Assembly (NCBI GenBank): GCA_015680685.1
Contig: MNCI01030730.1
Coordinates: 78,077 to 142,076 of the forward strand
Direction of reading: 5' to 3'
From: Gnetum montanum
Taxonomy: Eukaryota > Streptophyta > Gnetopsida > Gnetales > Gnetaceae
Length of the DNA stretch: 64,000 nt
Shown here: one piece after another, positions 1 through 9,908 of the stretch
Numbering within the stretch: position 1 is the stretch's first letter
Layout: the number at the start of each line of letters is the position of its first letter
The notes under the pieces: generated by a model
The model's input: only the letters and a program-made list of their open reading frames with translations
The model's database searches: none
What the model was told of the DNA's origin: nothing
Program-made: the position numbers and the translations under genes

Positions 1-700
1 TAACTCACAGGACTATGAAAAAGAGGCTGAAATGTTGTGTTTAGCAAGTCATCTTACAAACAATCTTTCACAATGTCTTCTTTAGAAATCTTCCAAGACT
101 CCTAACCCTTGAAGCCTTTTTATAGGGTTTAAAAGGTAGTTCAACATTCCAAAATATATTTGCTAAATTCTCTCCCAAGTAAGGAAGTTATAAATTTCCC
201 AACAAGTTAGGAGATTACTTGCCCAACAAGTTAGGTAAGTTACAAAAATTTTGGGTGGTTGTAACCACCATAGAGATAAAAAAGTTAGAGCTGACAAGTG
301 TCCCATTTAGTTGCCAAGTGGCCCTTCAGTTGCCAAGTGGTCACCATGGAGATAAACAAGTTGTAGTTGACAAGTGTCCTTTGTAGTGGTTACAAACATC
401 ATGGGATTAAGGCTAGGAAGTTATAACTTCCACAAAAAGTTACCACTATAGAAATAAAAGCTATGGTGGCCAAGTGTCCTATTGGATAACTATCCAATAT
501 AACTCCTTAGCATATCCAAATTTTTAAATCAATATTAATACTCACTTGGTACATAACTAAGGGCTGTCAAACATACAGCAACATAGTAACAACTAAATTA
601 CTTATATCAAAACCCAAAGTTAATTAAAATAAATGTTTTATGAATATTTTTTTTAAATAAAGAAAATATTAAGGCCTCATGAATTGTAAATAATGTGGGC
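1..700. other. Gene-free AT-rich sequence with short degenerate repeats
   Basis: I see no convincing coding frame here. Short related words recur: GACAAGTGTCC at 293-303 and 369-379 with a variant near 470-480, and TTGCCAAGTGG at 311-321 and 330-340, each in a context containing GGAGATAAA or a similar string. This is what an old LTR or other transposon debris would look like, but no LTR ends, TATA box or primer site could be fixed. Confidence 0.4.
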
Positions 701-705
701 TGGTC

Positions 706-1572
706 TTGGTAGCGAGGCCCATGAAAGTGATTTACCGCCAACAGTGCAAACCCATGGATTACTCCCTTAACCAATGGACTGGTGTGTTTCTGTGGTGTGT
801 CAACTCTGAAATGATTTCTAGATGCACCGTGTTCATGCATAGTAGGTCACATGTTTCTGTTGGTGGACTTGTAGTGGTGGTAGCTCCTGCACTCGCTAAT
901 GATAAATTCTGCACTCCTGAGTGGTCTCTGAAGGCATATTTGTCTATGAAACACCAATCCAGGGGCACGTACCTATGTAATGCCAACAGAGGTTTGATAA
1001 TTCCTCTATGCTTTCTGGATACGCAACTAGACAGAAGGTTTACACCAGAATGGTTGTAAAAGATCATAAATTGTTAATGCAACAATGAACTTCATCTGTT
1101 TCCACCTGTAGTGGTCAAGGTGCACTTGGCCATGGTGGAGCCTCGGGCACACAAGCATGAAATTCATTGGATCATGTGAAACATCACAGAGGATGGTAGG
1201 GTTTGGTAGTGTATCGATCTAGTGTAGAAGCTTGAGGTCCACAAAATTATAGATGTAAACCTTGTGCTCTAGCACAATGATGATGTAGTCATGCCTTAGC
1301 TACACGACGTTTACCTCTGTGCAGAATGAGAGCTCGATGATGCAGCAGCAATGGTGGTCATCCCAAATCATGACCTTCTGTGGGGGATAATGCGAATTTG
1401 GACCTCCACCGAAGAGCACTATGATGTTGCACCAGAAAAGTATCTCCACGAACCATCTGCTGCCATGTGTTCATCTATCGTGCACACAATGCCTGTAACG
1501 ACATTATTTCGTGTCCAAACTGTTTCCCTTCATGTAGGCGCCATTATTTGTAGATTTCTTAAAAATGGTTAG
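706..1572 (+). pseudogene. Unrecognised decayed reading frame; very weak TIR-like look in its first third
   Basis: One frame (frame 1) stays coding-like from 706 to 1572, interrupted by about eight stops, most of them TAG or TGA as expected from C-to-T decay. The first part (706-1059) contains VVVVAPALANDKFC followed about 30 residues later by GLIIPLCFLD. The spacing faintly recalls the middle of plant TIR domains (hydrophobic strand, YA.S..C, then IIPVFYDV), but the N-terminal TIR signature is missing. The second part reads VVKVHLAMVEPRAHKHEIHW, then NITEDGRVW, and later [16 protein letters not shown], which I do not recognise. It could equally be an exon of an unknown gene or a transposon protein. 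The stretch continues in other frames to about 1790 without a clear product. Confidence 0.25.
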
Positions 1573-2492
1573 GGTTTCCTTGCACGTGTCCATCAGCAAA
1601 TGCGAGACAGAGCCTAAAAACAAGCATCCTCCCCAAGAACCAAAGGGATGTTGGACTACAACTACTTTATGCACTGGAAAGTTACCCTCAATTATGGACA
1701 CCACGATGCTCCTACTTGGCCTCATGTCAGGATTACCCTACACACACCATAGCGTAATCTTCATCAATGCTATGATGACTTCCACGTAGGGTTTGGGCAA
1801 CCTCATGGATGACACATGGTTACAGAGTTGATGTGAGCTTGTAAATCAAGAAACCATATTGATCCTACCTTATGTTCTAGTAAATGATAGAATAGCTGTG
1901 TAGAGACCTGTAATGCCTACTCCTCATAATGGGTTGTTCCAGATGCGCTTGCAAGATGGATGACCTTGAATGTACTTGGTTGCATGATCCAGGGATCTCA
2001 TGCTAATCCTAGCTTATTAAATATCTTTGCATAATGAGAAATGACCGAAGTTCAACATTTTATTTTTCCCAATCTCAGAAACATAAAATTGTCTTCTCTT
2101 TCTATGGATACATTCCAGTGAGGCAACTTGAGAGCCACCAGATTATGATTCTTGAGCAAGTCATGAAATTAATCATTCAAAATTTGCACTACAATTTCTA
2201 CTCATGACACCAAGATGGATAATTCCATATAAATGTAGATACAATATCTAGCATATGCCATTCCAACTTCATGGTTAGTTAACTATTGTAGAATTCTTCA
2301 CGGGAAAGAGCGTAATCCTACTTCAACAGTTTCAATTCATTAGGATTTTGTACCTCACCATTTGTAAATAAGTTCGCCTATTACATGAAATGGCCAAAAT
2401 GTGCCAACACTCATCAGTCACTATTACGATTGGCATGGGCCATGAATATTCATAAATCTTAAGGAATGACACTAGATAAGGCTACTAATAAC
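1573..2492. other. No recognisable gene
   Basis: This stretch holds only short open frames with no family resemblance that I can see, probably the decayed continuation of the preceding frame followed by anonymous AT-rich sequence. Confidence 0.4.
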
Positions 2493-3140
2493 GTTTGTTG
2501 CATTATCTAGAGTTAATACCATTGATTCTTTAAAGATTCATCCTCCTTTTCATGTGCAAAGATACAGAAATATTTCAGATGCTAAACATCTCCAAAGTAG
2601 AATTGCACAAGAAGTTCATTTTTCTCAATTAGAGAATTAGGCATATTGAGTTCAAACTTATCATTGTATTTTTCATTTTGTTCAATCCTATTATATAGCT
2701 TTGTAATGTTTGTTGCAATAATTGTGCAATGTATTCCTTCCTCAACATATACTAAATATATAAAATTTTATTTTAACCAATTTATGTTTACTAGTATATA
2801 TTATTTGGAATGCAAATAGTGATGATAACTTAAAAAATAAAAAAATAATTAAATTCTACTCATAGCCTGCGAAATCGCTACACAAGAGAACTTACAGGTC
2901 TAAGTTTGTTACATTATCTAGAGTCAAGACCATCGATTCTTTAAAGATTCATCCTCCTTTTCATTTGCAAAGATACAGAAAGATTTTAGATGCTAAACAT
3001 CTCCAAAGTAGAGTTGCACAAGAAGTTCATTTTGCTTAGTTGGAGAATTAGGCATATGGAGTTTACACTTATCATTGTATTTTTCCTTTTGCTCAATCCT
3101 ATTATATAGCTCTGTAATGTTTGTTGTAATAATTGTNCAA
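2493..3140 (+). repeat. Direct repeat of about 237 bp, copies 411 bp apart
   Basis: Copy 1 is 2493-2729 and copy 2 is 2904-3140. Both begin GTTTGTTRCATTATCTAGAG and end near AATAATTGT, with scattered substitutions. In both copies the same frame reads as protein: IHPPFHLQRYRKILDAKHLQ in copy 2 and IHPPFHVQRYRNISDAKHLQ in copy 1, continuing with AQEVHF and a shared stop after YYIAL. That suggests the unit descends from a coding segment, family unknown. Copy 2 contains a single N at 3137, and the bases right after it (CAAGAAGTTCATTTTTCTCA) repeat an internal piece of copy 1, which suggests an imperfect assembly join there. Confidence 0.75.
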
Positions 3141-4122
3141 GAAGTTCATTTTTCTCAATTGGGTAAAACTAAAGAAAGAGAAAACTTGATCGAGAGGGTA
3201 AAACTAAATTGGGTAAGTGGTAGAGAAATAGAGGAGGGATGAGCGATTTTTTTTTTAGTTATCTTGTTACCTTGTCCAGCAGTTGGGCTTGGTTAACATC
3301 ATTTTTTTTAATCATCTCAGCCAATATATATATATATAAGCTAGTTAATAGGAGTGTTACACAAAGTAGATGTGTAGGATATTGTCTTTCACTAGATGGA
3401 GTCCTTGCAAGCATATTTTATGTCAGGATCTTCATACTTATTTTTGGATTTTCTTCTAAATCGTTCTTCTTCATGGATATCATGTGCCTTATGAGGATAA
3501 GATTATATATGGTGATTGATTTTTACCAAATGACTTGGTTGATAGTTTGGTTGGTATAAATGCTTCTTGTATTGTTAATTCACTAACTAATTCTCTAACT
3601 CTTTCATTCCTTGGATACAATTTGGCTTCATTTTCTAGACTCCTAATGACTTTTCTACCCTCTTTAAGATACTGAATAATGCTAAACTAGGATTCACTAA
3701 CTTGGATTTGGTTGAATACATCATAAATCTTAGTCTACGAGTTCCATAGGAATAAATATAGCTTGATTACCTAATATAATGATCCAAGAATAATGAAAAG
3801 GTTAAATTTATTAGAAATAATCATTAGATGATTAAAAATAGTTATTTGATCTAGAATATAAGCTTACTAATGTATGATTCAAATTCTCACCTAATGATTG
3901 GGCTCTTATATGATCAATCTGACATCATCATTTGACCCAAAAGGATGAAAAATATTATAAACAACTATTTATTTATTAATAATGAATATTAGATATCCAA
4001 GTTATGCTAATATTAGCTCCTAAGGTTCTTAAAACATAGTTTAAGAAATGGAATTTAAAATAAATTTTTGAGATCCTGTATGCCATATTTAATTTCACCA
4101 TCATATTCGAAAGGTTGAAATC
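3141..4122. other. AT-rich spacer
   Basis: There is no supported gene. A 106-codon open frame at 3239-3559 (plus) is rich in Phe, Ile and Leu, as expected from AT-rich noncoding DNA, and starts in a T-run. A short TA run lies near 3327-3338. Confidence 0.4.
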
Positions 4123-4954
4123 TGATGAATCATGATTCATTAGGTCACAATATCACAGCCTAGCTCACTATATCATATATGTGATATCATGGCTCCTGTG
4201 TAGGCCTATAAATACATCTTAGTTGCATGAAGGAAAGGGGGTTTTTAGTTAGAAGTTAGTTTTCATTTTTAGTCTTTCTCAACCCGTTCTCCCAATGCAT
4301 GCCCATAGTGTGATAAATGTAACTGTACGACACCTTTATTCTAGTGTGACATACTTGGACATGCACATGACTCAAAATAAAGATCGACATTACTTTATCA
4401 TTACAGCATTCACTTAGTTTAATTATTTAATTTTTATTGTTATTTATTGATTTTTTTAGTTAATATCTCTTCACCCTAGACTCCTTAAACATGGAATGTG
4501 TATGACTTAATCAGGAGCATTTAAGTGTGACTGCTTGGTATGCCAATAGTGTACCTAGGACATGCGCTTGGTAATCCTAGTAGTAGTCATGCATGAGGTC
4601 CAAGATGTGTATGAATGATTAAGGAACAAATGCTCATCACACTTAGGCTAGCTTAGATTCTCTCTCCCACTTCCTATTAGCTTAACTCTCTCTCCCTTTT
4701 CCTCCTACCTTAATTAAAGTTATTTTCCATTGCCCCTAGGAGTAGCACTAGGTTAGAAACTACATCATATAACTCACTCTAAACTAAACCATATGTGACA
4801 AAGAAAATACTATTCTAGGTGGGAAGACAACAAACTACGATCAATGAGTAACTATCTAGATACCACAACTAGCCTGTCTGTGGAGTTCAACCGGATTGTG
4901 TGTGAAACACTCGTATTCGTATGGTTGAGTGTAGGGATACCTCACCACTCATCA
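4123..4954 (+). mobile_element. 5' LTR of gypsy element A (832 bp)
   Basis: The LTR starts TGATGAATC and ends CTCATCA, so it has the TG...CA ends. One base later comes a decayed PBS like that of elements B and C. It shares the layout of the other LTRs in the window: near the start a block of ATATC-type palindromic words (about 4148-4195), then TATAAATA at 4207-4214, then a transcribed part with TAGGGATACCTCACCACTCATCA at the end (reverse complement of the start of LTRs on the minus strand). It resembles the minus-strand LTR at 24527-25309 most closely. No matching 3' LTR for element A was found downstream, so the element is truncated or its end was lost. Confidence 0.8.
4207..4214 (+). promoter_or_regulatory. 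LTR TATA box (TATAAATA)
   Basis: TATAAATA lies 84 bases inside the LTR start, just after the ATATC-rich U3 block, at the same relative place as the TATA boxes of the other LTRs of this family (for example 51214-51221 on the minus strand). It is probably the core promoter for element A transcription. Confidence 0.6.
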
Positions 4955-4955
4955 T

Positions 4956-4973
4956 TGGCACTGTTGTCAGGGA
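4956..4973 (+). other. Primer-binding site of element A (decayed tRNA-Asp type)
   Basis: TGGCACTGTTGTCAGGGA lies one base after the LTR end. It is a decayed version of TGGCGCCGTTGCCGGGGA, the site complementary to the 3' end of tRNA-Asp used by Athila-group gypsy elements and seen almost intact in element C (50361-50377, minus strand). This fixes the LTR end and the element's orientation. Confidence 0.75.
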
Positions 4974-5120
4974 TGGTACTAGTTATTTAGATTATTTATA
5001 TCACACAAGATAAATATAACAAAGTATTCATGATATATCTCTTAGAAAAGTAATTAATTTTAATTAAGTCACACATGGTACACAACAATATCTCTCTCAC
5101 AAGACTTTGACAATGCAACA

Positions 5121-5468
5121 ATGAGTAAGGTAGATCATTGGAGAACCAACAAATTATTTGATAATGAAGATAAATTTTGGAGTACTAAACCTTATGAAGG
5201 AGTCTCCTACATTCATGATCACCCCAAGAATACTCAAATACTTTCATCATCCAACTCTGACACATCTAGTAAGTATGAGACATCCCATAGGACGAGGAGG
5301 CCCGAAAGGCCTAGGACCTTCTCGATAACTAACAAGAACTTATTTGGGGATGATTGGAAGACTTACAAAAGTCATAATGAGTTTTATAATTCCCTCTCTT
5401 CCTCTACTCCTTCAACATTAGATTGTGAGATGGATGACTATCTTTCAATAGATCGGTCCAGCTCATAA
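5121..5468 (+). pseudogene. N-terminal gag-region open frame of element A
   Basis: This is a 115-codon open frame beginning MSKVDHWRTNKLFDNEDKFW, located 147 bases after the primer-binding site. It is hydrophilic and Ser/Arg-rich (for example YETSHRTRRPERPRTFS) with no recognised domain. Its place, between PBS and the gag core, matches the poorly conserved N-terminal part of gag in this family, although I see no sequence match to the N-terminal gag of elements B and C. The first ATG after the PBS leader was taken as the start. It is probably part of the same decayed gag as the next feature. Confidence 0.45.
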
Positions 5469-5599
5469 AGAAAATTGAGAACACCAACATGAACAAGGAC
5501 AACATCATCTCAACTCGTAAATGCACAACCTACTTAGTGATGATGAACCCTGCTAGAAACTAGGAGCCTAATGCGTATACAAGAGGCCATTTAGATATC

Positions 5600-6790
5600 C
5601 CTTAGGCATCCAAGAAAATTTATCTACCTAAGCTTGACTTAAACAACTTTTCTAAGTTTTTCAGAGGCTATGATTTAGATCCGCAACATCATCTACAAGC
5701 CTTCTACGATGCTTGTGTATGGAACAATATTGATGATGGGTGACAAAAATTTAAGATCTTTCCTATGACACTCGTTGGCCAAGAAAAATCATGGTACAAA
5801 TCATTAAAACCAAAATCAATCCATAGTTGGCCAACAATGGTAGAACTCTTCAACGAAAGATACCAAACTTATGCAAGAGTGTCAACCTTGAGGAAACAAA
5901 TCCAAGAGTGGAAACAGGTGCAACATGAACCCTTGGAAATAACCTTAGAAAGATATTATTCACTATTAAACAATTTCCTAGGCCATTGGTTTCCCAAGGA
6001 AAGGCTAATGTACCACATTATTGATGGGTTCTGTAATGAAACAAGGGAGACCCTAGGGATGTATGCTTGAGGTCAACTATACGAGCTACAAACCCATCAA
6101 ATCCAAGAGCTTATTAAGTGGGTAGCAAAAGAATAAGGAGAAATGGCTAAATGGGAGATTGTTGAAAACTCTCAATGGGATCAAAATCTAGAATTAGAAA
6201 AGGTCCATAACCATAAAGAGGAGAAATCAACTCACCGCAAGGAGGTGGAACCATCTTTGCCAGTACTACAATCATTAGGTGAAGTTGAGACAAAGATCAA
6301 TAGGATTATGGAATGGATACATGAAACATGTGAAGAATATGCTAATAATAGTATAGGCACAACTATGCCAAATTAAGAAATAGGATAGGACACCATGCAG
6401 CAATTAGAAGAAAGGATAGAAGATAATAAGAATAAGAACTCAACTACCAACTTCACATATCAATGCAACATCTATCTGTATGATCATCCCAAAGGCCAAT
6501 GCCTAGTTTTGTTACATTTACATGAGCATTGGGGGGGAATGTTACATCCATATTTTATACAAAAATACCAGGTTCAACCACAATGGCAAAAGCCCCAGTT
6601 GTGGGGAAAGCCATCACCAACCCAACCATATCCTTTGTATGTCCCAATACCAAATGCTTACTATGTTCAACACCCTATTTATTCAACCAAATCATCATCC
6701 TCTACTTCATCTCATTTTTATCATTCTCTAGAATGCTATCCACTCATACCCTCTTTGCCAATGTTGCTAAAACACCATCAATTTTAGGGC
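5600..6790 (+). pseudogene. Gag core of gypsy element A (decayed)
   Basis: The gag retrotransposon core is readable across several frames and stops: HHLQAFYDACVW, then QKFKIFPMTLVGQEKSWYKS, then PTMVELFNERYQTYARVSTL, then WKQVQHEPLEITLERYYSLL and MYHIIDGFCNETRETLG. The same order of motifs occurs in elements B (18260-18700) and C (49240-48840, minus strand). Further on, YDHPKG at about 6478-6495 and a Pro/Gln/Tyr-rich tail with YYVQHPIY match the region just before the protease in B. The frame breaks near 6790 in the middle of this tail, and no protease or polymerase follows, so element A is cut off here. Gag packages element RNA in cytoplasmic particles; this copy cannot make a full protein. 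Confidence 0.75.
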
Positions 6791-7030
6791 TCTCATGATT
6801 CAGCACAGTGCCAAAATTTGGGCAAGGATCTCTACAAGTGCAGTGTTACGCTGGACCATGTAGACAACATGGCACCTTGGAAGTTCTAATGCCTACAAGG
6901 CCACTTCTAGGCATGCGTGCCACCCTTTGTAGCACAGTCAATGCAACACCCAACCATAAGGATAGTTTGCACAATAGAGGTTATAAGGATGGACTAAATA
7001 GTTTAGCCAATTTTCTAACTATGAGGTCTA

Positions 7031-7880
7031 CTATGCTATGCTACATTGCATAGCATAGCAGAGCATGTGGTGTTAAAACTATTGTAAGTGTTAGATTAGA
7101 TGCAGAAGATGTAGTTGGTAGATATTTGGTTTTCAAAGATGCTTGTCCCACTTCATCCTTGAAGTGTGATCAATGTGATGCAGAAAAATAGACCAAATTT
7201 CATCAAATATCACCTCGGTCTGAGTGCTACACTATGCTACACTACACAGCATAGCACATTGTAGCAAGACCCTAGCATGACAAAATCTTTTCTCAAATTG
7301 TCTTGGCATGGGAAAAAGTTTGCCCATGCTTTGACCATGAAAAATGCTTATTCTACTACCACCTCAGAATATGACTGAGATCCCATGATAGAACACTTGC
7401 AAAGTAAGTTGAAATTCAAGCAAAACTGGGTGCTACACTGTGCTACGCTACACAGCATAGCATAGTGTAGTAGGGTGATAATGCAAGAAGATCTTCCATC
7501 AAGTTGTTCTAGTAAAACAATTGCACTTGGCCATGCTTCGACCTCCAAGACTACCTATCCCACTTTGCTCTCAAGACCCAATCAAAGTCTCCTAACAAAG
7601 CATTGCATGTTGTGATTCAAATTCATCCCAAACTTACCACTATACTGTGCTACGCTGCATAGCATAGCACAACATAGCAAGGACCTAAAAGATAAAAGGA
7701 GCCCCAAGGATGAAACCAGGAATTCTTAGGCTCATTTAACATGAAAACTGTAATGGTTGATTATTAAAATAGCTTGCCCTGCTAGGTGAGGGGTATTTTT
7801 GATTTTTGAGTAAGATTTGTCTTAAAGGTGGCTACTACACTGTGCTACGTTGTGTAGTGTAGCATAGCATAGCAAGTCAG
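7031..7880. repeat. Diverged ~200-bp repeats with CATAGCA palindromic cores
   Basis: Five related cores occur near 7031, 7226, 7431, 7641 and 7835. Each is of the form GCTACACTGTGCTACGCTAC followed by ACAGCATAGCATAG, an imperfect inverted repeat of GCTATGCT and AGCATAGC. Spacing is roughly 190-210 bp. The sequence between cores is more diverged. The same GCTATGCTAC / CATAGCA words appear in the 90-bp array at 9161-9697, so the two arrays are related. Confidence 0.7.
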
Positions 7881-8317
7881 TATTCATGCTACAACGCTAT
7901 GCTGAGTAATGTAACTCATGTAACACTTGAAAAGAAGATGCAAAACATCTACAGAAGCTCTAGGACTTGTTGTCAATGGTCATTTCTACCCCAGCATCTA
8001 CTCAACAATTGAGATCAATAGTTTTCCTTGCTTGTTGCATCCCTTATCGATCCCAAAATTGTCTCTACGCTTAACCCTACTCATAAGAGAGGGGAAGATG
8101 TAGTCCTAAAGCATAAGCTTCACTTTACATTTTTCCATAAGCATTTTTTGTAAAAATATGGCAATCCCTTGGTTACATGTAGTTCGAATGATATGGTCAT
8201 AGCTTAGCAAGTTTCACTTCCATCCTCATTCCATTTAGCGTACCATCACACGCTAGCATAATGAATCCACGTTTATGCCATGTGGGATCTAGGACACATG
8301 ATCTCCCACTCTTAGCT

Positions 8318-8326
8318 CTATAAATA
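8318..8326 (+). promoter_or_regulatory. Possible TATA box (CTATAAATA)
   Basis: CTATAAATA within CTCTATAAATACCCTAG resembles the core promoters of plant LTRs. There is no other support (no mapped LTR ends), so this is only a candidate for the promoter of the element whose gag starts at about 9909. Confidence 0.25.
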
Positions 8327-9160
8327 CCCTAGCAAACAACATTCTAAGGGTTGGCTTTTGATAGTTGGCTTTCGGCAATAAGCTTTGATGAAGAGATTGG
8401 TAAACAAAAGGTTGATAAACAAAGAATCTAAGCAATAGCACTTCCCAGATCTCTCTACAACCTAGTGCAGTAGCTTTTAGCCTAGTAAGCATCGACTCAT
8501 TGGTTCCTATTAGAATTCCAATGGCTACAATCTAGGAGCTGTGACCATATCATTCCATTGCTAGCTATGCCTATCTAGTATTACATATCAGTTGTACACA
8601 TGCATTATCCAAACAAATATCAGATTCCCTAATTTTTGGGTGGTGCATTCCCTCACTTAAACTCTCATTCTATGTTGCATCTTTGCATTCTTGTTCATGC
8701 TTATTGTCCTGGTCACATACTTTGATGCATTTCTATCATTGTGCACCCCACATTTTCTCCCATTTCAACCTCAATGTGTTACATTTGAAAATTACTATTT
8801 GCATATGGTTATTGTACATCATGTAAGCCCCTAACTGATCGACCAAATCATTCAGGGCACCCCATTTCTATTTTCTCCAGCATGGCCCTCGCACGGATCT
8901 AGGGTTAGGTTGTACGTTTGATAACCCCTTGGTGTTCCAGCCATCGACATTTTTAGATGTCATAGTTTTTGGCACTAGAAGGAGGGCCTGAACATCCATG
9001 TCTCTTCCATGTGTCATGGGTAATCCTACATGCTCTCTGTACCCCATCACCAATATCCTACTAGCATATACATGACACCCTTTTGGTTGTCTACGCATCG
9101 GGTGGTGTAAATTGATCGCCACAATGATTCCTTTGGAATCCTATAGGATGAAAGCCCTAA

Positions 9161-9697
9161 ACTATGTACTATGTTATGCTACCTATCTACTGCATTACAA
9201 TACCTTCTTCTTGTATAGCATAGCAACCCTGTCAATGTAGCAGTTCCCAAACTATCTACCATGTTATGCTGCCTATCTACTGTGTTACATTGCCTATGTC
9301 CTATGTAGTGTAGCGACCCTGTCAGTGTAGCAATTCCCAAACTGTCTACTATGTTACATTGCCTATCTATTACATTACACTACCTACATCCTATGTAGCA
9401 TAGTGACCCTATCAGTTTAGCAACTCCCAAACTATCTACTGTGTTACACTACCTATCTATTGCAATACACTACCTACGTCCTATGTAGCAGAGCGATCCT
9501 ATCAGTGTAGCAGTTCCTAGAATTTCTACTATGTTACACTACTTCTCTACTGCGTTACGCTACCTGTGTCCTATGTAGTGTAGTGTCCTTGTCAATGTAG
9601 CAATTCCTAAATTATCTATTGTGTTATGCTACCTATCTACTGCATTATGCTGCCTACATTCTATGTGTTGTAGTGGCCCTATCAACGTAGTAGTTTC
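9161..9697 (+). repeat. Tandem array of exact 90-bp units, about six copies
   Basis: The word AACTATCTACTATGTTAYGC (or a variant) starts at 9161, 9251, 9341, 9431, 9521 and 9611: a spacing of exactly 90 bp five times in a row. Each unit continues with TACCTATCTACTG, then CCTATGTAG, then CCCTGTCAGTGTAGCAATTCC. Units differ by scattered substitutions but hardly at all by length. The array lies just upstream of the Tat-like gag, where plant Tat elements often carry tandem repeats in untranslated regions. Confidence 0.9.
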
Positions 9698-9908
9698 TCT
9701 TATGTTAGCAAGAGTAACAATGAAGAAAACTAGCTTTTCAACATTTACAGATGTCCCCAGTTTCAGTCTATTTTCTCTACAGCTCTAGACCTTAACCATT
9801 TAATGAAAAATGTATTGATTTTAACTATTTGTTACACGTATCTTTCCCTTTTTCTTGGACCTTTTTCATATTGGAAAAATAAATTCTTCTACCACTTCGG
9901 TTCCTACC

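Larger units (their letters stand above)
6791..9160. other. Noncoding region, probably leader or LTR of a large element, with repeats
   Basis: After the break in element A gag there is no recognisable gene. The stretch contains the CATAGCA-type repeats described separately (7031-7880) and a TATA-like word at 8318-8326. Open frames at 8289-8492 and 8868-9122 (minus strand) show no family resemblance. It may include a 5' LTR of the Tat-like element that follows, but I could not find a matching second LTR or a convincing primer site. Confidence 0.35.

Noticed and set aside
706-1059. Firm TIR-domain call
   Set aside because: Only two loosely spaced patches agree; the N-terminal TIR signature and the rest of the domain are not visible.
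3239-3559. 106-codon hydrophobic frame that could be read as a membrane protein
   Set aside because: Phe/Ile/Leu/Tyr bias is what T-rich noncoding DNA gives; no family pattern and no supporting context.
6522-6798. Two open frames (6522-6731 and 6529-6798) overlapping the gag tail
   Set aside because: They are alternate frames of the decayed gag tail of element A; the frame that matches element B (YDHPKG, YYVQHPIY) is the real one.
9161-9697. Possible CRISPR-like array
   Set aside because: Whole 90-bp units repeat with no repeat-plus-unique-spacer structure, and the context is a plant retroelement.
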